Assembly (NCBI GenBank): GCA_037447655.1 | Contig: JBBHKE010002191.1 | Coordinates: 178,859-242,858, forward strand | Reading direction: 5' to 3' | DNA from: Zygnema cylindricum | Taxonomy: Eukaryota; Streptophyta; Zygnematophyceae; Zygnematales; Zygnemataceae | DNA: 64,000 nt | In this document: positions 11,701 through 22,507 of the stretch, piece by piece | Layout: each line of letters opens with the position of its first letter | Numbering within the stretch: the stretch's first letter is position 1 | Position numbers and translations under genes: made by a program | The notes under the pieces: model-generated | What the model was told of the DNA's origin: nothing | Databases searched by the model: none | The model's input: the letters and a program-made list of their open reading frames with translations, nothing else

Positions 11701-14700
11701 TGCCCAAAGACCACCCAGGACCCATAAGAAAGAATTCAAAAAGGTTCAGTTCGAGGCATTTTGAATGGAGTAAACAGTGTATTGCTATTAAAGCTAAAGC
11801 TCTTTTCGATCAACTTTTTTCCGTGAAGACATCTTCAGTTTTCATTTTAAGTCAGCAACTGAAAGATAAGAATCTTAGCTTTCCCTCGCAACTGTCAGAT
11901 TGACAATCCCACAAGTGTGCACTCAGATGATTTTGAAAGCCGATGAAAAGATCAGGATAGCGATACATGGTAGCAGCACTCATCATAGTAAATCAGCATA
12001 GCAGGATCGAACTGGACAACCTCAACATGAAACCTGTTCAACATTGGAGATATCACTGGGAGGCCATAGTGGAGACGGTGTTGTTAACAACTTTACCCAA
12101 ACATAACCAAAGCCGATACTTCATCTGCTGCTGTGCCCATTGTGATTATGTCCCTTATCACCTGGCCTCCTGTGAGGCTTTTGTCCCCATAGGCTACCAC
12201 GTAATTGCACTGCTGTGCATCAGACATGCTGCCATTGCCAGGTGCCACCATGAAATTGGTTAGCTTGTGCACTACAACTCCAAAGCATTACTGTCTGATA
12301 GGGTGATTACACAGGCGTTATTACTGGCGATACTGGCCAGTAATCACCGTAGCCTTGGAGAAAATTCCACAAAATCGTACAGTTTTCTGTACGAATACTA
12401 TGATTACTGCGCCACAGCTGTAACTCGCATGGAAAAACCTCTTCAAGTTCAAACATGCTGTCACTTCCATTGAAAATTTACTGCCAGCTGCAGGGGCAAT
12501 CATACTACTGTTTTTGTAGACCAAACTTTCCAGTGAATAAACTCGGGATGTCAACCATAAATCCCTTACCTGCAACCAGTTACGCAATTTCCTCTTCGGT
12601 AGACAGCCCCACAACCGAACAAACAGCCGACAGAATACGGTCCTGAGCAAGTCTCGGAGTTGATGAACGAGCAGTTTCCACAATCCACTTTGAATAAACT
12701 AGAGGAAAGCTCTGCCATGTAAGGGGGGGCCTGGAAGGAAAGACATATACATACTTCATCATTTTCAGAATCTACCCAACAAAAATCAAGGGGGACAGAT
12801 GAGCAATATAAACTAAGTTCTGAACACAAATATGAGGCTCTGCAGTTATTTGAGATATGGCATTCACAGCGATAGAATTTAACCATCAGCTAAACTTTTG
12901 GCCACTATGTAATTTGCTAGCTGATAAATTTTTTGACACAAGTTGCTTGTAAAAAGAAACATAAAAGCAAAGAAGAGAAGTGTCTTTGGTGTCTCAGCTC
13001 AAAGATCTAATTTGTCCCTTTGTCTCATTTCAGTCAGTTCATGCTTAGAAAAAGTTCCTTTGACAGAACGCCTCATTTGACTTAGCTCGGCAAAAGGAGA
13101 AAAATAATCCGCAGTCAATTTTACTGGGTATTCGCAACTAATCGCTATTGTTAGGCCTCTACAACTAAATCACCATACATTTATCCTACTACAGTAGAAC
13201 CTCTATAAAACAATACTGCCTAATTCAATAACCTCAATAATTCAATACCTGCGTCCAGGCCTGAGGTTGGGCCCATAGTTAATTATGACCCTGCTTAATT
13301 CAATAACCTGTCTAATTCAATACCAACCCTCGCTCCCAAGGGTATTGAAATAGAGAGGTTCTACTGTAGAAAACAACAAGACTGCAATTGGAGGACTTGC
13401 AGTCGCTCATAACTTAACTAGCTGAGATTACAATGGACTTGCAATCAGGCTATTACAATAAGGAAAGAAGGAAAAGAACCAACTTCCATTAAAACCATTT
13501 GTTAAATAAAACATGAATTCATGCCTCGGCAGCAAGTTTTTGAAGCAAAGAGGGAAAAAAAAATGCATAGAGTAATGCACCCTTATGAGGGGCGGAAATG
13601 TTTTTAAACCAGAGACATACCCGCATCTGACAGTTATCGCATGCTCCGCATTCCACCCAGAGGAGAGAGCTCCCTGTGTCGATAACAACTGCCATTTGCT
13701 GTTGCTGGGAGCCAAGACGTACAACAGTGTAATATAGTCTGCACAGTGGGGCAATTATTTTATACAACCACTTGTACTTGGTGCTATACGGAGAGCTTTT
13801 CTTGATTATTATTTAAAAGCCCATTCCGAAGTGGTGGCTGATCCTCAAAATGCTTTCGCTAGTCAGTCACCTTTAAATTGGAGGTAATCTTTCTTGCAGT
13901 GAAAACTGTGGGTTTCTTTTAGCCCTCTCGGAACATTCTTCTTGATCACCTAAAAAAAAAAGGGAGGGATCGCAATGGGCAGCCAAATATGTGGATATCT
14001 CTGAAGTTCTGCACTGTGATCACTATTAGCGTCAGGGTTCTTTTCGCCACTTAAATCGTTTTTCTCCCTAAGCAGATGTCGGATTTCTAATCCAACGGTT
14101 GCGATGGAAAGGTGATATCCTCACATTCCAGGCGAGGGTGTCCAAACCGAAATCGGACACGTGTGTACAAAAAAAGTTGATTTAAGTGGCAAAGAAAATA
14201 TTGACGATAATAATGATTAATGGTGAAGTAAAGATATCTTCTTGTAATAAAAGGACACTACGCAATTGCTGCATAGTGAATATTTACCCTCCTGTTTCTA
14301 GTCTATGTTTTACTCTTGAAGCAGTTCCTATATTTAAGAGAGTCGATAAAAAACTCACCCAAGTTGTTCAACCCCTCCTCCAAGAGGGAGGACTGGCCGG
14401 ACTTTACTTGAATAATTTTGAGCAGTGGAAAAAAAACCAGAAGCCTGCTTCAACCCACGGATTTGAAAAGGAAAAGAATAGGGAGAGGTCAACGTACTGA
14501 TGGTGCTGGAAACAAGCAAATGATAAACAACACGGCACGCGCAACCTTCACCTATAGGGCAAGCTTAGAAGATAAAAAGGAGACATGGCCTTACAAAAAA
14601 ACCCAACAGATGAGATGTGGATAAGAAGCATATGAAGATCCACAGTACTAGGGAAGTTAAAATATTAGAATGTCACGGGAATTTGCTAGAATCACTACAT

Positions 14701-15497
14701 TGCTGCTTTGATGCTCACAAAGATAAGTTAAAAGACCGGAGAAAATCTTTGACAAAATAAAACTGCTGACATGTTCACTTTATCATGGTACCATCACGCC
14801 AACATGCAGGCAAAGGGGCAAAGAATCAATGGGAAATTCAAATTAGTCGGCACTGGTTCAGGTAAAAGGCACTCATGTTTGCCTACTGGTAAGGCTTGAT
14901 GCGCAATCATTTGGGAAATGTAGCAATAAAAAGACAATTGAGGCAAAGCCCAGTCAAATATCCACATGAGAACAATCCATTCTTAAAAAACTGACAGAAC
15001 ATATACAGGGGGCATCATCAACAAAGAGCAATAACCGTGTTATGCTTTCTTCTTTGACCTTTTCTAAGTTCACCAAAAGAAGCTATATCCAAGGATAAAA
15101 CAGAAAAAAAAAACGGTTTCATTGCTTCCATATTCTGAAGTTCACAGTCAGTTTATACTTCAAAGCTTTGTAGACGGTCAAATTCGTTCAAAATTCTCGA
15201 AAAAAATGAACAAGAATGCAGGTAACTTCAAGAAATATTTACCTCATTTTGAAGTTTATTGACCAGAATGGATCCACGATTCACAGACTGCTCCAGTCTC
15301 CATACCAGATAAGCTTCAGTCGACGGAGGTCCTGACCATGGGGAACTCGACGAGAAGCGATGATAGAGAGGTACATGAATTACTGTGGCCGATTCTCCCC
15401 TCTTAAAAAGTGCAAAAACGGACCAAAACAATGTCTGCATCACCAGAGCAGGCCTCAAACAACCAGAGACCGCCAAAACCTTCCTCAATTCTCCCAT
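8748..15497 (-). CDS. Pepsin-like aspartic protease (family A1), split gene
   Basis: An A1-family aspartyl endopeptidase, probably secreted or vacuolar. Exons: 15497-15243, 14444-14359, 13738-13621, 12730-12570, 12228-12097, 11699-11475, 10481-10331, 10042-9927, 9255-9183 and 8869-8748; phases agree at every junction except across 9927-9255, where one exon is missing from my model. The start ATG at 15497 precedes a hydrophobic stretch (about residues 18-31) that could be a signal peptide. Exon 3 holds the first catalytic motif VVIDTGSSLLWVECG, exon 5 the flap-like VAYGDKS, exon 6 FGC and GLMGLAKSPISLPRQL, and exon 7 the second catalytic motif VVDSGSTAISL. The last exons read CLGVYDSAVTLGSSAFTLLG joined to DFALRNRLVVYDRE, the usual end of the C-terminal lobe. 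Exon 4 is cysteine-rich, as in nepenthesin-type plant enzymes. The stop is TGA at 8748-8750. Confidence 0.9.
9405..9590. repeat. GGGAGAGG purine tract inside the protease gene
   Basis: A GA/GGGGGAGA-rich tract of about 185 bp within the region where one exon of the aspartic protease is missing (9256-9926). The minus-strand bases on either side read LPDVTILPF and FEVEQELTPFVPF, which resemble that part of the protease, but I could not fit splice sites. Confidence 0.75.
13192..13366. mobile_element. Emigrant/pogo-like MITE, 175 bp
   Basis: It begins CAGTAGAACCTCTATAAA and ends with the inverted copy (…AGAGAGGTTCTACTG), flanked by TA on both sides (13190-13191 and 13367-13368). Pogo/Tigger-derived MITEs such as plant Emigrant have similar ends (CAGTAAAACCTCTATA) and TA targets. 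The interior repeats TAATTCAATA words and has no coding capacity. It lies in the intron between exons 3 and 4 of the aspartic protease. Confidence 0.88.
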
Positions 15498-16584
15498 AAC
15501 TCAGAGCCCTTGTTCCACAATCCTTTGTGACTCTCTGAGAGACAGGAGACCAGTAAGAGATGAGCAACGGCAGCGAGAAGAGGCGTTGACGGATAAAGAG
15601 GTACGGGACCGGACGGCTTCGGAAAAAGGCAACAGTCCGACGAGGAAACTGAGTACAGTCGAAGCCATGGCATACGCGAGAAGGATCTGAGGCACGTGCG
15701 ACATATTCCACATGTTTTACGTCATGAGACAAAATAGATAATGCCGAAGACAACCACGTGGCAGTCTCGCAGTTGCATGCAGCCATGCTGCTTGCTGAAA
15801 AGACGATGGTTTGTCGTTTTCGTTTTAGGTTTTCCATGGCTAACGAAAGAAATGCGGAGCCATGCAATTACAGGCATCTACATCTGGCTGCAGACGTAGG
15901 TGCGACGAAAGTAAAGGGGTTTACACAGCAGAATATCGTCAGATTGCAGACGTGGAAAACTGGAGCCAATCAAAAAAGAAAATTGCACCAGAAAGTCAAA
16001 AAGTCAGAAAGTAAAAAACAATAATCGTATAGTCTCGTGCGATCACCCATGCGACAGGATGCGCAGCGCAGCGTCTCACGCGAAATTGAAAAGCGCGGGC
16101 CACGTGGTTAGTGAGTCCAGTTTAAAAAAAAAATGGTACATTCGTGCGTGTACGAAAACATGCATGCGTACGACAAGATATATCCTTACAAGTTACAAGT
16201 ATGGACAAATTATATTTGTATGTAAAAGTACACACTTACACGTACTTTTTAAGAGTAAAGAATCCGACATAAAAAAAACAAAAAAACAAATGTCCGAAAA
16301 TGCCTGGAAAAGAGCCTTCTCTTCCTTCAGGCTGTCACCGTCCAGATCTCGCCATGTGCCTCACTGTAGTATTCAGTTGATGTCACGTGTGAAAAAAATC
16401 AAAATTAAAGCCTTTAATTAACAAATCATCTCAGCATGTACGATGCATCCATATATATGACCCATAGAATATTTTATGATGAAAGATGGCAGGTTAAAAC
16501 TCCATATATGGTTTTGACGAAGGTTTGAATGATTAAACTACCTGAAAACGTTTTATGGATTCGGGAGAGTCAATGAACGCACAA

Positions 16585-16692
16585 CGCTGCAATGCCAAAA
16601 TGCCAAAATGCCACAATGCCAAAATGCCACAATGCCACAATGCCCAAAATGCCACAATGCCAAAATGCCACAATGCCAAAATGCCAAAATAG
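16585..16692. repeat. AATGCCA(C/A)A minisatellite
   Basis: About twelve tandem units of 8-9 bp alternating between AATGCCAAA and AATGCCAC. It is a clean short minisatellite with no coding role evident. Confidence 0.92.
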
Positions 16693-16877
16693 GGTCAATG
16701 CCCAACGCGGATGTGTAATGATATGTATGTGATGTGACCGACGTCACTGACTACCGTACCATGGGTCCATGCATCGCTATGGAAGGCGACGACGCGGATG
16801 ATATTTAGACCGGTGACGCCCAGCCATCGACATGTCACCGCTCCGGTGTGAGGATACCCTAAAATCGGAGGAAAGGA

Positions 16878-16990
16878 TGAAGGGAGGGAGGGAGGGAGAG
16901 AGGGAGGAAGGAAAGGAGAGAGGGGAGAGAGAGAGAGGAAGAGGGGGGGAGGAGGGAGGGACGGGACAGGACGGGACAGGACGGGACGGG
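16878..16990. repeat. GGGAGGGA / GGGACAGGAC repeat tract
   Basis: Purine-rich GGGAGGGAGA repeats pass into tandem (GGGAC(A/G)GGAC) units at 16958-16995. Frames on both strands come from the repeat. Confidence 0.85.
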
Positions 16991-17938
16991 ATGGGACTGT
17001 ACAGGATGGGCGGACAAGATCCCAACCTCTTAGGGATTGTATCTGTGATGATAGATAGGACCTATCTGTGATGAAGGATGCGCTGTACTTCAAGGCAGTG
17101 TCAGTGGTTCTAATCAGCCACCATCTTCCATGGTTGAAGTAACCACAAGTGGACTACTGGGCGCCAACTTATGTTTCCAGACACGGTAAGTTTATAGGCA
17201 AATTCACCATGACGTGCGTCAATAGGAAACGAGCCGATGAATCTTGCTAAAAAACTTCTTGCTGAGCTTAATGTTCAACAATACTAACGCCCCAAGTTCA
17301 AATTCTATGAACTGGCGTCGAAGGTCAACCTTTATTTCTTGTCGACCAGGATCTTCTTTCGAGCAGAGCTTCACCTGATATCGGCCTCTGATATACAAGG
17401 GTATATGGGCAAAAGTATGGGCAAACTACCATGGGGAACCATAACACATTGACTGCCACTGAATGTATGATCCATGTAAATGATATTAATGTTCAAATGT
17501 GCGAAAATAAAAGGAAGCGCTTTTAGATGGTTCCTTTCTACTGTAAGTGTACTTTACATTGTGTTATAACAGTTAATGCGCGTATAGTATGGGGTTATTA
17601 CAAATAGAGTTTCTAATTGTTTTCGCACATTTGAGCTATGGATGTGATTAGCGAAGGGCACATGAACCATAACAACAAGGGAGGAGAATATCGCTCCTCT
17701 TCCATTTGTGTACAAAGAAAGACCAAACAAAGATGCAAAATTTCATGGTATACAATCAAAGACATTATTAGAAGCAGCGTATTTATACAAGATGGACTAA
17801 AAGTTTCAATCCTTCTTAGTCGAGGCTTCTACAAAAACTTCCTAACAGCTTTCCAAGTCATATATCCTGGTCCAGCTGGACAAGTACTTTGGGTGGCTAC
17901 GATATTAGAAAACAGCCAAAACATGCTTATTTCCAGAT

Positions 17939-19920
17939 TTAGGCACTTCCTGACAGGATTCCGGATTTTAAGAGCTGCACTCCAACCACGATATTCAGCA
18001 CAAGAAGGGAAATCAAGCCCAGCGCATAGAACCTGCACAGCCATTAACATAGGTTGACATGTCAGTTCCGAGCCTTAAGAAAAGCTATAACTTCAGGAAA
18101 TTGTATGTTGTGCCATGAAGGGACACCATAATGACATTAGCAATGGCACAGCTAATGCTTACATCTGTCTATAATGTGGTCAACTGACAAAAACCACAAC
18201 TAAAAAAGATACAAACACTGTAAGAAGAGGCAATTAAAAAAGGAGTAGCGGTTCAACATGTGATTTTGGATGGAAAACTTTCAAAAAAAATAAAAATTTC
18301 CGATATTATTTCAATTTCTCAATTTCTCAATTTCTGATATGTCAGCTGATTCTGACTGTACCATGGGAGTTTGATCATCAGTAAACACTTACATTCCTCG
18401 AAGCCTGGCGTTGGGATCTCCAGTCGAGTAGGACAGAAAGTAGACAGTCCGTCCAACCAAATACACTACGCCAAATGCAGCTGCCCACATCGGATACTGC
18501 AAGAGAAAAGCAAACAAAAAGAATCGCATGAGTTAGAATTGCTTTAACCCATAAAATCTGCAACTTTATGTGCAGCCATACTGACAGTAGAGTATCCATT
18601 CCACTTTACCTCCCAATCAAGTACACAGGTAGGAATCTTATTTCTCTTTAATTACCTACTTATAGATTTCTTCCTCTTTTGGTTTACTAACTGACCACGC
18701 ATTACTATCTCCAACCGCCCGAATAATTTCTCTCTATTCTTTGCACACTTGAAACCTCTAGTTTTGCCATCCAATTTCGGGGTTCGCCAGACTGCCAATT
18801 CAATAACGTGAATTACAAGTTTGATTGTGCAAAGGTTTTTACACAGATTTACTGGTTTAAAACACTAGATTATAAAATTTAAGAAGTACTGGCTAACCAC
18901 AGATGAGTGTTTTTTTTTTTTTTAAATGGAAACAACACACAGGGTTTAGGAATATAACTTACAGATCAACATTGCTAGAAAGGTTATATAAACATGACGT
19001 AGAAACTATGGATGTGCAACAAGCATCCCTACTTGATAGTGATGTCATCCAAATTGAAGAAAAATAAAAGTTCGACGTGAGGAAAAGACAAGATGTAGGC
19101 GATTTCAATAAGAGTAGCTCACCATAGTACCACCAAGAATCAACATGCTTAAGAACATGGGCAGACTTTCAAGACAATTTTGATGCCCTCTCTGCAAACA
19201 AGCCAGTTAAAAAAGAAAAACCATTTTAGTCGAGCATTCCATTCAACTTTGGATTGAAACATTAAAACGAGTTCACACCAGCGATTCAAATTGCTTTGGA
19301 TGTATGACGTTTTTGTATATCGTTTTTGAAGAACAACAAACATTTGTTTTCAGACACGGAAACAGATAAAAACCGGAAATCAAGTTAACTTAGCTTTTGG
19401 TGTTAAACTTAATAGTAGAAATTGATAACAGTTTGAAACAGGAATATATTAGTGTTAGATACGAACAAAAACTTAGAAGTAAACATTGTCAAAACTTTTA
19501 TAAAAATATCTGACTTCTTCAGTACTGTGAAAGCTCAGGCTTCAAATAATAAATTACTGTGGAAGGCAGCTCACCTGCACACAATTGAAGACCTTTGCAT
19601 TCTTATTGGTCGCCTCGTCGGCATACATGGTAGGATAAGGTACGTTATACCTGCAAAAACCCTAACTGACAGAAATTATTACTTCCTATTTAGTGCGGCA
19701 AGGCAGCTAAAAGAAGTGGTTTGAAGCAGCGTCAGGACACGTAAAATTTTCTCCTTCCGTTGAAAATAACAAGTCTCAGTAACAGAAAGAAAAGAGGAAA
19801 AAGAAAAACTAACTTTCTGCGAGCTTGGCCGACTTTGACAGCCATCCATTGGTGTATCACATAGGCGGCAGCAGTCACCAGAACCACATAACCGAAATCG
19901 GGCTCCGACACTCCACCCAT
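17939..19920 (-). CDS. MGST3: Microsomal glutathione S-transferase 3-type MAPEG protein
   Basis: A MAPEG-family integral membrane enzyme of the ER, which in its relatives conjugates or reduces lipid substrates with glutathione. Five exons: 19920-19814, 19650-19575, 19191-19123, 18496-18393 and 18032-17939. Phases close exactly to give 149 residues and a TAA stop, close to the family's usual size of about 150. Exon 1 reads EPDFGYVVLVTAAAYVIHQW with a first membrane span and then VGQARRK. Exon 2 gives YNVPYPTMYADEATN and FNCVQ. Exon 3 gives the MAPEG hallmark RGHQNCLE. Exon 4 gives YPMWAAAFGVVYLVGRTVYF and then YSTGDPNARLRG. Exon 5 is a last membrane span ending LLKSGILSGSA. All junctions are GT-AG. 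I see nothing broken. A prostaglandin- or leukotriene-type relative is less likely because of the YPTMY and GDP motifs. Confidence 0.93.
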
Positions 19921-20856
19921 CGATTCACTGCAGTAGAAACCAAAAAAAGAAAAAGGGCTAGAATGGCAGAAGAACAGACTAAAAGGAGGAGCAGAGCACT
20001 GAAGAACTTTTGTGAGTTAGCAGCGTAGTGTAGGACTGAAACGTGATCAATCAATGATCGCAAAAAACCAAAGATTTGAGACAATGCTGGATATGTACGT
20101 GCGAAAGTACTGCCGACCACAGTACGGTCCAACGCAGCTCGTTTAGAGTTACTGTACCTTTTGGGGTATAAAGTGACGTGTTGGGTGCCTTTGGTCGCTT
20201 CCTGGAAGGACTGTCGATTGGCATCATCTCGGATGGAAATTGCGAGGAATGGACTGGAGCATGCGCTGTCGTCCGTTCATCCAGATGCATGTCAGAGTAA
20301 GCCGACTACGTGGAATTAACAGTTAATTATTAACTACACTAAGTTATGTACCACGTGGCCCAATGTGACTATTTTTACCAATGTGTTGACAAATGTGTTA
20401 GTAACTCTAGTTGATGGACGCACCCGTGTTTTACCCCCAATATGCTACACCGGGAATTGTATTGGAGTCAAGAATTTGTTGCCGAGGGATTTATTATTAT
20501 TGATTACAATTCAATTCCGTGGCTGCTTTCGAAACTCTTAAAGAATTAGCGTAGAAAGGAAAAAAAAAAGTGGAAATATTGTGGTCAGCGGGAAAAATGA
20601 TGGCACTGATGAAGTGTTGTTCACACTAATAGCGATTCAGGATGTGATTCATTGCCAAATAGTTACAAATATATCAAGGGCCTTTTGGCTTGGCGTGTGG
20701 TTCTGACGACTGAAAACTTTAAAAGCAAATGTGATTGCCACTTCAGCAATTTTGAACTCTTTCTAGTGTCCAATTGATGAATCAACCACCACACCGTGGC
20801 GCTTTTGTGTAACGAAGTAAAAAAAAAACCTACCGGAACGTGACAATATACATTAT

Positions 20857-21102
20857 GAAACCCACACTATTACCGGTATGAAAATTGCTGTGGCGTTCAT
20901 ATTAAGGTTAGTGAATCTAATTCAGCTTTAAAGAATACGAAACCCACACTAATACTGGTATGAAAATTGCTGTGGCGGTCATATCAAGGATAGAGAATCT
21001 AATTCAGCTCTAAAAAATACGAAACCCACACTAATACTGGTATGACTATTGCTGTGGCGTTCATATTAAGGTTAGTGAATCTAATTCAGTTCTAAAGAAC
21101 GT
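20857..21102. repeat. 82-bp tandem repeat, three copies
   Basis: Units start with GAAACCCACACTA at 20857, 20939 and 21021, an exact 82-bp spacing, and each contains ATTGCTGTGGCG and GTGAATCTAATTCAG or a close variant. The third unit runs into unique sequence near 21102. No frame is conserved through the repeat. Confidence 0.92.
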
Positions 21103-21347
21103 GGCTGTTTCGATTGTCCGAGGTTTTAGCCGTAGGAACAAAACAAACAGTGGTAGCAACGCTATGTTGTGGTCAGAGGGCAAAAAAACCGGCATGAAAT
21201 TAGTGTAAGTAATGTCAATAGTAGTTACTGATTAATTCCATTATAATAATATAAAACCTATTTTGATCTTGTATTTAGAGTTTGCTGCTCCACTTCATCG
21301 TGTGTTGAATAACCTACAAGTCTTTTGAACATGATGATGATAAGTTT

Positions 21348-21607
21348 TAGTGTTGGGTATCGGGTAGTTTCATATCGCGATCCGTACAGTGAGAGTACGG
21401 AAAACTGTAAGAAAAATCGTGGAATTCCACGAGCGGGGTTGGGGAAAAAAAATAAAAAATCATTTTCGATATATTGTCGATACGATATATTGGCGATATA
21501 TCGCGATATTTCGATAATCGATATATCAAAGCGATATATCGATTATCGGGTACCTAAAATTCGGTACATATCGAATATCGGCAAGTGGTCCTCAATACCC
21601 AACACTA
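21348..21607. mobile_element. hAT-type MITE, 260 bp
   Basis: The ends are TAGTGTTGGGTATCG and the inverted …AATACCCAACACTA. The 8 bp outside them are ATAAGTTT (21340-21347) and ATAATTTT (21608-21615), matching at 7 of 8 positions, as expected of a hAT target duplication. The interior is rich in CGATATAT words that can fold back on themselves. It lies between the MGST3 start and the PYG7 3' end. Confidence 0.82.
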
Positions 21608-22507
21608 ATAATTTTCACCCAACAAGAACAAATCCATCGAAGTCAAAAGAACCGATTTTGTTAAAAAGCGCGATGGTAAACCATCTGACTCAGAGTTAAT
21701 AACTCGAGTCCTTAGTTTGCTATACCTTTCAAATGTTAAATTCACCTGATCTTTGTCAGGGATTACTATGACAGCCACAAATTCTCTCAAGTAACAACAA
21801 TCATTTAACATCCCCAATCAATAGAATGCCGATAAGTCAGAAGAGCAGTTGTTAAAATGCTGACTTCCACTCCTTTCGAGTAGATAATGAAATTAAACAA
21901 AAAAATAAAAAACAAGCTGCTGCACCCGGATGATTGTAGTCAATTTACCTTTTCCTTAGTTTTACGTGATAAAATACAACCGTACATAAAAACACTGTCA
22001 GCTATATTTAGACAACCTAGGTCCTCTCATACACCCAAAGTACAGCTTTGTTCTATGTCTTTCCACTACTTCATGTGCAAAGCAAATCTAGATCACGAAG
22101 AAAATCCAGGTCCAAAATAAACTCAAACAAATGTACATGAAATTGGCAAAGGATCACTCTGTTGCACAGTATATGCTGTGTAGTTAAACCACAAATGGCT
22201 TCCTTTATTGTCAATGACAAGTAATCATTGCTCATTATCACATGACATTACCATTAGTTAACACGACAAAAACCAGTACTCGGGTTGCTTTCAAAAATAA
22301 GAAACAGAAAGCCACGGAGCAAGACTATCAAAAAAGCGTTGCTAACAGCAGCATTTTCTCACGATTTTAACTCAAAGCGAAGGGACAAACAAGAAAAAGA
22401 CATAAAATAATAACCAATACAAAAAAAGTGGTACTAGTTGGATGCTAGTGGCGGAGTAACGAGGACAAAAACAGGTTCTTTACAGGACTAGGACTTCATA
22501 ACCGGGA

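Larger units (their letters stand above)
15500..17930. other. Intergenic DNA between protease and MGST3 genes
   Basis: This holds the presumed promoter and 5' region of the protease, with a GC-richer zone near 15540-16100, and the 3' flank of MGST3. The frames here have no recognisable domains. Two simple repeats (16585-16692 and 16878-16990) are listed separately. Confidence 0.5.

Noticed and set aside
15403-15867. 154-codon minus-strand frame and overlapping hydrophobic frames
   Set aside because: They overlap exon 1 of the protease in other frames. One (from 15664) begins like a signal peptide, but the ATG at 15497 gives a model with consistent splice phases.
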